Shown here: piece by piece, positions 17,940-25,771 of the stretch
Layout: every line of letters begins with the position of its first letter
Numbering within the stretch: the first letter of the stretch is position 1
From: Teredinibacter waterburyi
Lineage (GTDB): Bacteria; Pseudomonadota; Gammaproteobacteria; Pseudomonadales; Cellvibrionaceae
Direction of reading: 5' to 3'
Assembly (NCBI RefSeq): GCF_001922985.1
Contig: NZ_MRUH01000167.1
Coordinates: 1-64,000, forward strand
DNA: 64,000 bases
Program-made: the position numbers and the translations under genes
The notes under the pieces: model-generated
What the model was told of the DNA's origin: nothing
What the model saw: the letters and a program-made list of their open reading frames with translations, nothing else
Databases searched by the model: none

Positions 17940-18563
17940 TTAGAATATGGACTCGGGAACGGTAATAACATCTGAAGGACGTAAGTCGTAATTCGAACGC
18001 AAATCACCCTTACGCATAATATCGTTTAAATACACGGGGTAGACTTTCATACCTTTCGGCCCTTTACGATACAACTTGGTGCTATTTGGGCTCGAAAATT
18101 CGCTCACGCCTCCCGCCTGTAATACCAAATCGAGAACCGTCATACCTTCGCTGTAAGGAACAGAGATTGGCGAATTAACGGCACCGGTGACGCGAACACG
18201 ATGCAAATATTCGGCGTTAGTTGCGGCGGTAACAATTACAGTGACTTTTGGCGAACGCACATAGCTGTCTAAGGCCTTTTCAATTTCTAGGGCCAACTGC
18301 GGTACATTTTTGCCTGCAGCGATAATATCGCCAATTAAGGGAATAGATATTTTGCCATCGGGACGAACAGGAACATTTACCGATAATTCCTCATTTCGCC
18401 AAACAACGATACTAAGGCTGTCGGCAACGCCAATTTTATAGGGCGCAATACTCGCATAATCAATACCGCTATCATCAAGACGAGCAATTGGCTGACTACC
18501 ACAGCCCGCCACCAATAGAATAACCGCTGCCAAAAGTAGATAAATCAAGCGCACTTTATTCAT
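17940..18563 (-). CDS. Wza-like polysaccharide export lipoprotein
   Basis: A 207-residue lipoprotein with lipobox LLVAGC (Cys21). It contains a polysaccharide export (Poly_export) domain beginning YKIGVADSLSIVVWR and a SLBB-type domain (VRVTGAVNSPISVPYSEGMTVLDLVLQAGG). This short form, without the long Wza C-terminal helix, is typical of exosortase-linked export proteins. It should form the outer-membrane exit with the Wzz-like protein at 4164-5714. The ATG has GGAG ten bases upstream. It is 115 bp upstream of the barrel gene on the same strand, so these two are probably co-transcribed, separately from the rml operon. Confidence 0.88.
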   Translation of the reverse strand: MNKVRLIYLLLAAVILLVAGCGSQPIARLDDSGIDYASIAPYKIGVADSLSIVVWRNEELSVNVPVRPDGKISIPLIGDIIAAGKNVPQLALEIEKALDSYVRSPKVTVIVTAATNAEYLHRVRVTGAVNSPISVPYSEGMTVLDLVLQAGGVSEFSSPNSTKLYRKGPKGMKVYPVYLNDIMRKGDLRSNYDLRPSDVITVPESIF

Positions 18564-18959
18564 ATTATTTCTCCGTGCTTACAATAATATTGCTAGCGTT
18601 ATTGGTGCGAACAGAAAGCGTCCGCCTATATAGCGCTGCCACTAAAAAAACTGATCCAATTGTCTTAGATTCAACGTAACAATGCAAAGCTATTAGGCTT
18701 GGCTAAATTAATGCTTGCGACTATCGACGACTCTATTTGTTTCATTCAATAGCAACGATTGTCCGCCAGCGGTCGACTCACGCCTGCTGGCCTCTTATAC
18801 TTTCGGCCTAATTCAATCTTGGCGCCCTGCGAGGCACAAGCTACACACGTAGAACGAAATAGGCACATATACACCAAGCACGTTCACAACCCTGTTGTTC
18901 GCGCTGTTATAAAACGTTTTATCCTATTTTTAACACTTTCCAGCTGCAGAGGTTTTTAG
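18564..18959. other. Intergenic region between the Wza-like gene and hemH
   Basis: About 396 bp without a supported gene, lying between divergent genes. It should contain promoters for both. Near hemH there is a sigma70-like pair, TTCACA at 18883-18888 and TTATAA at 18907-18912, 18 bp apart, overlapped by the perfect 14-bp palindrome ATAAAACGTTTTAT (18909-18922). I see no RNA gene. Confidence 0.4.
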
Positions 18960-20066
18960 GTGCAATTTAACGGTCAGTCATACAGCCACAACCAGCAAGC
19001 CAAAGTAGGCGTGTTAATTTGTAATCTTGGCACCCCCGCGGCGCCAACCAAGCAAGCATTGCGGCCTTATTTAAAACAATTTTTGTCGGACCCCAGAGTG
19101 GTGGAAATTCCACGCCTGATTTGGTGGTTTATTCTCAACGTTATCATTTTGAATATACGTCCAGCGAAGTCCGCAAAAGCCTACCAGCAGGTTTGGACTG
19201 AGCGCGGTTCGCCGCTCGCATTTCACACCGCAGATCAAGCGAAGAAGCTTGGCGAACACTTACAGGCGGCCTACGGCGATCGAGTTCAGGTTGATTGGGC
19301 AATGCGCTACGGCCAACCCAGTATCGAATCAAGAATTCAGCAATTCTTAGACGCCGGAGTTGAGAAGCTACTGGTGCTGCCCCTTTACCCACAATACTCC
19401 GCCTCCACCACAGCTTCGACCTTTGATGCACTAGCCGCCGACTTTAAACAGCGGCGCTGGCTGCCACAATTGCGCTTTGTAACCCAATATCACGATCATC
19501 CAGCCTATATTCAGGCTGTCGCCGACAGTGTTCGCGCCTATCGCGAAGTGCATGGCAGTGCAGATAAGCTAATCTTCTCCTACCACGGTGTTCCGCTGCG
19601 CTATCTACACAAGGGCGACCCCTATCATTGCCAATGCTTGAAAACCTCCCGCTTAGTTGCCGAGAACCTCGGCTTGAATGACAGCGACGTTATCACCAGC
19701 TTTCAATCCCGATTTGGTCGTGCACAGTGGTTGCAGCCTTATACAGACGCTACACTCAAATCGCTACCAGCATCAGGGGTAGAATCGGTTCAGGTTATTT
19801 GCCCAGGGTTTTCATCCGACTGCCTCGAAACTATCGAAGAAATTGGCGACGAAAATCGCGGCTATTTCCTCGAGGCTGGCGGTCAATCATTCGCCTATAT
19901 TCCAGCGCTGAACGCCAGCGAAAGCCATATTCAATTTTTGGCGCGGTTAGTCGGTGAACAAACCCAAGGCTGGCTCGACCAACCGGAAGAGACGCTAGAA
20001 CAAAGGAACATGCGCGCAAAACGTGCACAAGGCTGTCCCCACAACCAGCCCTCAAAGCCGCTTTGA
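18960..20066 (+). CDS. hemH: Ferrochelatase
   Basis: A 368-residue enzyme that inserts ferrous iron into protoporphyrin IX, the last step of protohaem synthesis. The catalytic His209 lies in FSYHGVPLRY, and the acidic metal-entry residue in CLETIEEIGDENR (Glu290 region). NLGTPAAPT near residue 22 is the typical ferrochelatase start. The gene uses GTG; AGAGG lies seven bases upstream, which fits this start. Haem supply links to the many haem proteins in the window (P450, dihaem protein, cytochrome c4), but the gene stands alone in its neighbourhood. Confidence 0.95.
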   Translation: MQFNGQSYSHNQQAKVGVLICNLGTPAAPTKQALRPYLKQFLSDPRVVEIPRLIWWFILNVIILNIRPAKSAKAYQQVWTERGSPLAFHTADQAKKLGEHLQAAYGDRVQVDWAMRYGQPSIESRIQQFLDAGVEKLLVLPLYPQYSASTTASTFDALAADFKQRRWLPQLRFVTQYHDHPAYIQAVADSVRAYREVHGSADKLIFSYHGVPLRYLHKGDPYHCQCLKTSRLVAENLGLNDSDVITSFQSRFGRAQWLQPYTDATLKSLPASGVESVQVICPGFSSDCLETIEEIGDENRGYFLEAGGQSFAYIPALNASESHIQFLARLVGEQTQGWLDQPEETLEQRNMRAKRAQGCPHNQPSKPL

Positions 20067-20195
20067 GTTAATCGCGCCCAGCCTCGCAACTGTTAATCCT
20101 CACTCCTATTGCGAATTGGTCGGGCGCTACTCAACGCTGATTTTTAGTTCACTCACCCTAAAGTAATTTTCTCGTTATATTTAAGGATACAAGCC

Positions 20196-21302
20196 ATGAA
20201 AACTCGCGCAGCGGTAGCCTTTGGCGCCGGAAAGCCTTTAGAAGTTGTCGAAGTAGATCTTGAAGGCCCCAAGGCCGGAGAAGTTCTGGTGGAAATCGTG
20301 GCCACCGGTGTCTGTCACACCGACGCTTTCACTCTGTCTGGGGACGATCCCGAAGGCGCCTTCCCCGCCATTCTCGGTCACGAAGGTGCGGGCATTGTTC
20401 GTGAAGTTGGAGCAGGCGTAAAAGGACTAAAACCCGGCGACCATGTTATTCCGCTCTATACACCTGAATGCCGAGAATGTAATTTTTGCCTCAACCCGAA
20501 GACGAACTTGTGTCAATCAATTCGAACCACTCAAGGCCAGGGCTTGATGCCCGACGGCACCAGCCGCTTCTCCTTCGAAGGTAAGCCACTGTTGCACTAT
20601 ATGGGCTGCTCGACATTTTCTAACTACACCGTGCTGCCTGAAATTGCCCTGGCGAAAATTCGCGAAGATGCCCCCTTTGATAAGGTCTGCTATATCGGCT
20701 GTGGCGTTACCACTGGCATCGGCGCCGTGGTTTTCACCATGAATGTCGAGGCCGGTAGTACTGTGGCCGTATTTGGTTTGGGAGGTATTGGCCTGAATGT
20801 TATTCAGGGCGCCCGCATGGTAGGTGCTTCGCGCATTATCGGCGTCGATACCAACCCTGCTAAAGAAGCCCTTGGCCGTAAGTTTGGCATGACGGATTTT
20901 GTAAACCCCAAAGAAGTAGGCAATGTTACTGAAGCCATTATTGATTTAACCAATGGCGGTGTTGATTACAGCTTTGAATGTATTGGCAACGTCAATGTTA
21001 TGCGTCAAGCCTTAGAATGCAGCCATAAAGGTTGGGGGCAGAGCTGTATTATCGGCGTGGCTGGCGCAGGCCAAGAAATTTCCACTCGACCCTTTCAGTT
21101 GGTAACCGGGCGTTCGTGGCGCGGTAGCGCCTTTGGTGGCGCTCGCGGCCGTACCGACGTACCTAAGATTGTCGACTGGTATATGGACGGCCGAATTAAT
21201 ATCGACGACCTTATCACCCACACCATGCCACTTGATGACATCAATAAAGCCTTCGACTTAATGCACAGCGGCGAGAGTATCCGCTCCGTGGTGGTTTATT
21301 AA
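20196..21302 (+). CDS. frmA: S-(hydroxymethyl)glutathione dehydrogenase (class III alcohol dehydrogenase)
   Basis: A 368-residue zinc enzyme that oxidises S-hydroxymethylglutathione, formed from formaldehyde and glutathione, to S-formylglutathione with NAD. The catalytic zinc ligands are in [12 protein letters not shown] and GHEGAG; the structural zinc loop is [17 protein letters not shown] with four Cys. The coenzyme motif [14 protein letters not shown] is intact. Length is normal. It is followed 91 bp later by S-formylglutathione hydrolase, giving the complete two-step formaldehyde route. No FrmR-type regulator is next to it. Confidence 0.96.
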   Translation: MKTRAAVAFGAGKPLEVVEVDLEGPKAGEVLVEIVATGVCHTDAFTLSGDDPEGAFPAILGHEGAGIVREVGAGVKGLKPGDHVIPLYTPECRECNFCLNPKTNLCQSIRTTQGQGLMPDGTSRFSFEGKPLLHYMGCSTFSNYTVLPEIALAKIREDAPFDKVCYIGCGVTTGIGAVVFTMNVEAGSTVAVFGLGGIGLNVIQGARMVGASRIIGVDTNPAKEALGRKFGMTDFVNPKEVGNVTEAIIDLTNGGVDYSFECIGNVNVMRQALECSHKGWGQSCIIGVAGAGQEISTRPFQLVTGRSWRGSAFGGARGRTDVPKIVDWYMDGRINIDDLITHTMPLDDINKAFDLMHSGESIRSVVVY

Positions 21303-21333
21303 TTCCAGCGACTAAGTCTGCGAAAGCTCAGCT

Positions 21334-21363
21334 CCCCTAGCCGGTCACTTACGCCGCTAGGGG
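21334..21363 (+). other. Intercistronic inverted repeat
   Basis: Stem CCCCTAGC with perfect complement GCTAGGGG around a 14-base loop, in the 91-bp gap between frmA and fghA. No T run follows, so it is not a standard terminator. It may stabilise the frmA message or reduce read-through into fghA. Confidence 0.5.
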
Positions 21364-21393
21364 CAAGCCTCACTAATATTCAGGGTTACCTAA

Positions 21394-22233
21394 ATGCTCG
21401 AAATCGCTCATCAAAAATGCTTTGGCGGCACTCAATTACGCTACCAGCATCAAAGCAGCACTCTCAACTGCAGTATGCGTTTTTCTATTTATCTGCCAGA
21501 AAATGCTTCGCCAGAAAAGCCTGTACCCGTGCTGTATTGGCTGTCTGGGCTTACCTGCAACGACGAAAACTTCGTCCAAAAAGCAGGTGCACAACGCTAT
21601 GCCGCTGAATATGGCATTGCAATTGTGGCCGCCGACACAAGCCCAAGAGGTGAAGACGTTGCCGACGATGAAACCGCCACCGACTTCGGTAAAGGCGCCG
21701 GTTTTTATTTAGATGCAACACAAACGCCGTGGGCGTCTCACTATAAAATGGAAACTTATATCACCACAGAGTTAAAGCAATTAGTGGAGAGCAATTTCCC
21801 CGTAGACGGCCAGCGTAGCGGTATTTTCGGGCATTCAATGGGGGGGCACGGCGCCATTACGTTAGGCTTGAAGAACCCTCAACTATATCGTTCAATCTCT
21901 GCGTTTGCGCCAATCTGCTCGCCAATTAATTGCCCCTGGGGGCACAAGGCGCTGCAGGGTTATCTCGGTAGCGATAAGCGCCTATGGGAAACTTACGACA
22001 GCTGTTCACTGGTTGGTAAAAGTGAGTGTAAAACACCACTGTTTATCGATCAGGGGGAAGATGATGGCTTTTTGCAGGAGCAATTGAAGCCCGAGTTATT
22101 GCAACAGGCGTGCGAGGCTAACCAGCATCCGCTTACGCTTCGCTTTCAGCCCGGCTACGACCACAGTTACTTTTTTATCGCGAGTTTTATCGCCGACCAT
22201 ATCGCCTACCATGCGAAAGCTTTGTCGAGCTAA
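21394..22233 (+). CDS. fghA: S-formylglutathione hydrolase
   Basis: A 279-residue esterase D-type alpha/beta hydrolase that splits S-formylglutathione to formate and glutathione. The nucleophile Ser148 sits in GHSMGGHGA, the acid in DQGEDDGFL (Asp223/224), and the His in GYDHSYFF (His257). Length and motifs match the family. It is the second gene of the formaldehyde pair with frmA. Downstream it faces the RNA methyltransferase gene, with a stem-loop at 22263-22306 between them. Confidence 0.95.
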   Translation: MLEIAHQKCFGGTQLRYQHQSSTLNCSMRFSIYLPENASPEKPVPVLYWLSGLTCNDENFVQKAGAQRYAAEYGIAIVAADTSPRGEDVADDETATDFGKGAGFYLDATQTPWASHYKMETYITTELKQLVESNFPVDGQRSGIFGHSMGGHGAITLGLKNPQLYRSISAFAPICSPINCPWGHKALQGYLGSDKRLWETYDSCSLVGKSECKTPLFIDQGEDDGFLQEQLKPELLQQACEANQHPLTLRFQPGYDHSYFFIASFIADHIAYHAKALSS

Positions 22234-22262
22234 TTCAGTTTAGATCAGCGACGCTACACGAT

Positions 22263-22306
22263 GCTTTATCAGACTCGACGCTGTTGAATGTTGGGTTTGA
22301 TAAAGC
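22263..22306. other. Inverted repeat between convergent genes
   Basis: Nine-base arms GCTTTATCA and TGATAAAGC, 26 bases apart, between the ends of fghA and the rRNA methyltransferase gene. No T run, so only a weak candidate transcript-end structure. Confidence 0.35.
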
Positions 22307-22313
22307 GAATCAG

Positions 22314-23459
22314 CTAAAGGCTAAAATGCGCCATCAACTCAATATGCTGCGTTTGCGGAAACATGTCGAGCGGCTGCACAGAATTCAGCTTGTAGCCCTT
22401 TTCAATTAACACGCCCGCATCACGAGTGAAGGTGGGCAAGTCACAGGAGACATAAAAAATATGTTTAAACTTGGGCTTACCCGGCATTAATATCGGCAAG
22501 GTTTTTAAGCCGTCACGGGGCGGGTCTAACACCAAGACATCGTGTTTTTTAAACGCAACGCGCACCGGGCCCAGTTTGTACTCGTTATAAATATCGCAGG
22601 CCAATACTTCAACACCAGCCAAATCTTGCTCTCGCAACTGTTCCAGCGCGGTATCGATCACCTCAACCGCGGTTATCTTGGTAAAGCCCGCAGCCGCGAT
22701 TATTTTAGTTAAGTTGCCAGACCCACAAAACAGCTCCAACACTTTTAAAGATGTTGGAAAAGTCTCAAGCATTCCAGCCAACCAATCTTGCATTACTTTG
22801 TTTTGCTGGTCATTGCCCTGCTGAAACGGCAAGCGCGCATTAACACTGGCATTACTCGCCGTAACGCTTTCATCGATATCCAAGGTGACCCACTGCTGCT
22901 TAGACTTTGGCCGCCAAGCGTTATTGGGCAACTCTACACGGAGATCTTTTAGCGTCGTGTTGTTGTGGGGTGTTAACACTGGGCACTCGGCAACATCAAC
23001 AAGATTATTACTAGCCAAGGCAACATATCCCAACTTTGGACCATTGGATTTGAATTGCGCACGATTGCGATAGCCTAAGGTTTTCGCAGAGCCAATAATC
23101 GGCTGTACGCTGGCCACGGCGTCCAGCCTTTGCATCGCCTGCGCTACGCGTTGTTGTTTGGCGTTTAACTGCTCTTCATAGTCCATAAACATCCAAGGGC
23201 AGCCGCCACAACTGGCGTCGTCGATACCGTGATACTGGCACGCTGGCGTTACCCGTTTTGAGTTAGCGCTAGCCATATCAAGGGTTAACAACTTTGCGAA
23301 ACCTACCCGGCCCTTTAAACCGGTAACGCGAAACTCGCCCTTCTCCCCCGGCCAAACGCCTGCAGCAAAAAACGTTTTACCGTCCGGGTTCACTACCACG
23401 CCACGGCCATCGCTAGCTAAATCTCTAACGGTTCCGGTAAACACTTGACCTACTTTCAC
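22314..23459 (-). CDS. 23S rRNA (uracil-5)-methyltransferase, RlmD/TrmA family
   Basis: About 381 residues. An N-terminal TRAM RNA-binding domain (VGQVFTGTVRDLASDGRGVV) is followed by the iron-sulfur cysteines CQYHGIDDASCGGCPW and ECPVL. A SAM methyltransferase domain carries LELFCGSGNLT, LDPPRDG and YVSCDLPTFTRD with the catalytic Cys, and the closing QTQHIEL. This architecture marks the RlmD/RlmC class, which methylates U1939 or U747 of 23S rRNA; the exact target is not settled. I choose the GTG at 23459, since TRAM domains begin here; the longer ATG at 23522 sits against the preceding terminator without a ribosome binding site, and TATACT between them resembles a -10 box. Confidence 0.85.
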   Translation of the reverse strand: MKVGQVFTGTVRDLASDGRGVVVNPDGKTFFAAGVWPGEKGEFRVTGLKGRVGFAKLLTLDMASANSKRVTPACQYHGIDDASCGGCPWMFMDYEEQLNAKQQRVAQAMQRLDAVASVQPIIGSAKTLGYRNRAQFKSNGPKLGYVALASNNLVDVAECPVLTPHNNTTLKDLRVELPNNAWRPKSKQQWVTLDIDESVTASNASVNARLPFQQGNDQQNKVMQDWLAGMLETFPTSLKVLELFCGSGNLTKIIAAAGFTKITAVEVIDTALEQLREQDLAGVEVLACDIYNEYKLGPVRVAFKKHDVLVLDPPRDGLKTLPILMPGKPKFKHIFYVSCDLPTFTRDAGVLIEKGYKLNSVQPLDMFPQTQHIELMAHFSL

Positions 23460-23528
23460 GGCAACTACTCTTTTTATCAATTTGAAACGGTGGCTAGTAT
23501 AGCGGCTGCTCCCGCAATTCATACGGGC

Positions 23529-23563
23529 AAAAAAAAAGCAGAGCCCTAAGGCCCTGCTTTTTT
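23529..23563 (-). terminator. Rho-independent terminator of the mannanase gene
   Basis: Stem AGCAG-GCC with one mismatch, loop CTAA, with long A and T runs on either side. It lies 40 bp after the stop of the GH5 gene on the minus strand and insulates the methyltransferase gene. Confidence 0.8.
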
Positions 23564-23602
23564 CTCATCATTCAAAAAACGAATGGTGACTAGCTCATAT
23601 AA

Positions 23603-25402
23603 TTACTGAGAATTACAAGTGCTAGGAGCGATACAGCTCGCATTGTTTTCCCATCCCCAACCACTGCTAGTGTTGGTACATAGTGGATAGCTAGAGCCGT
23701 ACCAGTTACAGGTACCGCCAGTGCCGCCACTTGATGAGCTGCTAGAACTTGAAGAGCTTGAGCTCGAAGATGAAGACGACGAGCTAGAAGACGAAGAACT
23801 AGAAGATGAAGAAGACGAGCTAGAAGAACCGCCAACTACACCGCCGTTACCACCTTGTGATTCACAAGTAGTACGACCGATACAGCTCTGGTTGCTTTCG
23901 TATCCCCAACCGCTATCTTGGTTAGCACACAACGCGTAGTTAGTACCGTACCAGTTACACTGCTGGCCACCGTTACCGCCGGTAGAAGAACTACTTGAGC
24001 TAGATGAACTAGAGCTAGACGATGAGCTGCTAGAGCTTGAAGAACTGCTTGAAGACGAGCTGCTTGAAGAACTTGAGCTGCTAGAACTTGAAGAAGAGCT
24101 TGAAGAGCTGCTAGAGCTTGAAGATGAGCTGCCACAAGAGCTTATAACGCCACCGTTGCCGCCTTGTGATTCACAAGTGGTACGACCGATACAGCTCTGA
24201 CCATTTTCGTAGCCCCAACCGCTAGTTTGGTTAGCACACAAAGGACGTGGGTCATCTTGATACCACTTACACTGTTCGGTACAAGCACCACCAGTCGAAG
24301 AGCTAGAAGAAGACGAGCTTGAAGAGCTGCTAGAACTTGAAGAGCTTGAGCTAGAAGATGAAGACGAGCTAGAAGAGCTTGAAGAAGAACTAGAACCGTT
24401 GCTACCGCCAAAAACGGTAGCTTTACGTGAGGTAGATGCAATGCCGTTAGCGCCATTGATCAAACGGTCACCCCAAGAGCTCAAGCTATTTGCATTAAAG
24501 CTGTTGGCGATATCCAAGGCTTCACAGCAGCTGCCGTTACCGGACCAAGACCAACCGATGTAGCCAATATTGTACTGCTCGGCAACAGCCATAATGCTGT
24601 CGGCGTCAACTGGCTCACCTTGGTGATCAGCACCAAACTCACCAACGATCAAAGGTAGGTTATGGTTGCTTAGGAAGTCAGATACATAGTTTTCTACACG
24701 GCTACGAGTCTGGTAAACCTCATACATGTGAACACTGAACATGGTGTTGCTGCGAGTATCCGCAGAAGCAACATCAGAAGCATTGTTCAGCATAACGTTG
24801 TCCCAATCCTGACCCCAGTTAGGCGCATCTACAACCAACATATGGGTCAAACCAGCATTACGGATAGTGCGAATGGCAGCTTTGTGCTCATCGATCCACT
24901 TTGCATCAGATTGGTTGTTACCGATAGGCTCGTTGGCGATGTTAATGATTACGTAGTCTTCTTCGCCCTGCAAAGTGCTAGCGATATCAACCCAGTAGTT
25001 AGCCGCACCAGAGATAGTGCCGGCTGCGCTTTCTTCACCGCCACCAGTGGCGTCGTGAACTTCAAGCATACAAATGATTTGCGCGGCTTTACACAAAGAG
25101 ATGATGTTGGCCACGTCTGAGGCGCTGTTGCGGGTCCACTGCTCGCCGTTGCTCAATACAACACGAACAACGTTAGAACCGGTCGCTGCAATGTCAGCGA
25201 TAGATTGAGTTTCACCGGTGTACCAAGCGTGTGCATGGTTAATACCGCGCATTACGAAAGCGTTACCGTTTCCGTCTAAAACCTGAGTGCCAGACACGGT
25301 AAAACCGGCCCATGCGTTTATTGTCAGCGTCATCGCTGCGGTTACAACAGCACCGGCTTTAGCCAGCTTAGTTGCACATTGTTTGAATAATGTTTTGTTC
25401 AT
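23603..25402 (-). CDS. Secreted GH5 beta-mannanase-type enzyme with three CBM10 modules
   Basis: A 599-residue protein. Signal peptide 1-32; GH5 catalytic domain about 33-333 starting [15 protein letters not shown] and [11 protein letters not shown], typical of subfamily 8 endo-beta-mannanases. The acid/base is Glu158 in IANEP and the nucleophile Glu255 in VGEFG. Three CBM10 cellulose-binding modules follow, each with a Cys-x-WY start and the GWGYE/W core, separated by three polyserine linkers of roughly 35-50 residues each. The first two modules are nearly identical. It would hydrolyse beta-1,4-mannan while held to plant cell wall cellulose. The start at 25402 has GGAG upstream and gives a clean signal peptide; an in-frame ATG 57 bp upstream does not. 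Long polyserine linkers are a mark of marine Cellvibrionaceae. Substrate is inferred from family. Confidence 0.9.
   Translation of the reverse strand: MNKTLFKQCATKLAKAGAVVTAAMTLTINAWAGFTVSGTQVLDGNGNAFVMRGINHAHAWYTGETQSIADIAATGSNVVRVVLSNGEQWTRNSASDVANIISLCKAAQIICMLEVHDATGGGEESAAGTISGAANYWVDIASTLQGEEDYVIINIANEPIGNNQSDAKWIDEHKAAIRTIRNAGLTHMLVVDAPNWGQDWDNVMLNNASDVASADTRSNTMFSVHMYEVYQTRSRVENYVSDFLSNHNLPLIVGEFGADHQGEPVDADSIMAVAEQYNIGYIGWSWSGNGSCCEALDIANSFNANSLSSWGDRLINGANGIASTSRKATVFGGSNGSSSSSSSSSSSSSSSSSSSSSSSSSSSSSSSSSTGGACTEQCKWYQDDPRPLCANQTSGWGYENGQSCIGRTTCESQGGNGGVISSCGSSSSSSSSSSSSSSSSSSSSSSSSSSSSSSSSSSSSSSSSSSSSSSSSSTGGNGGQQCNWYGTNYALCANQDSGWGYESNQSCIGRTTCESQGGNGGVVGGSSSSSSSSSSSSSSSSSSSSSSSSSSSSSSSSSGGTGGTCNWYGSSYPLCTNTSSGWGWENNASCIAPSTCNSQ
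23715..24396 (-). repeat. Polyserine-coding repeats and duplicated CBM10 units
   Basis: Three blocks of low-complexity DNA, about 23725-23830, 23980-24130 and 24290-24396, made of mixed AGC, TCT, TCA and AGT codons that encode linker serines. Between them are two CBM10 units nearly identical in DNA, which points to duplication within the gene. Codons are mixed rather than a pure trinucleotide run. Such blocks are prone to length change. Confidence 0.85.
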
Positions 25403-25771
25403 TATTATTAGCTCCAAAACTTTTGAGAGAGTAAATAAACTCGACGCCCATACCGGCATAAAATCCGGACGACAGACAGGCTTCGGTATTTGTAGTTAGT
25501 TTTCTGGGTAATATTGATTACTGAGTAATCTAGGTTCGCGTTAATTATTGTTTTTATAGCGCTATTTTTACCACCGGTACCCCGCTGCAAAGACAGCAAC
25601 AAGGCATCAAATTAAGCGGCAATAGCCTTACAAGGAAGGGGGCCTTTACGACACATCCCTTACAGTGTCGTTTAAATTACAATGTAACCGTTTGCAGGGC
25701 AACCGCACAAAAGTATGAATTTTTGTACTATGTGTCGCCTTTATCACTCTTAGCGGCCCTGCGGACTCGAA
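25403..25771. other. Upstream region of the mannanase gene
   Basis: About 369 bp between the end of rapA and the mannanase start, both on the minus strand. It contains an inverted repeat at 25648-25669, CGACAC and GTGTCG around ten bases, without a T run. I find no convincing promoter by eye and no open reading frame worth reporting. Confidence 0.4.

Noticed and set aside
23721-24456. Long open frames on both strands over the mannanase linkers, giving Glu/Asp/Leu-rich or Ala/Leu-rich proteins
   Set aside because: They arise from serine-codon repeats read in other frames; composition and lack of ribosome binding sites show they are shadows.
25648-25669. Inverted repeat with AAGGGAT loop as possible CsrA target or terminator of rapA
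   Set aside because: Single site, ten-base loop, no T run; too little for a call.
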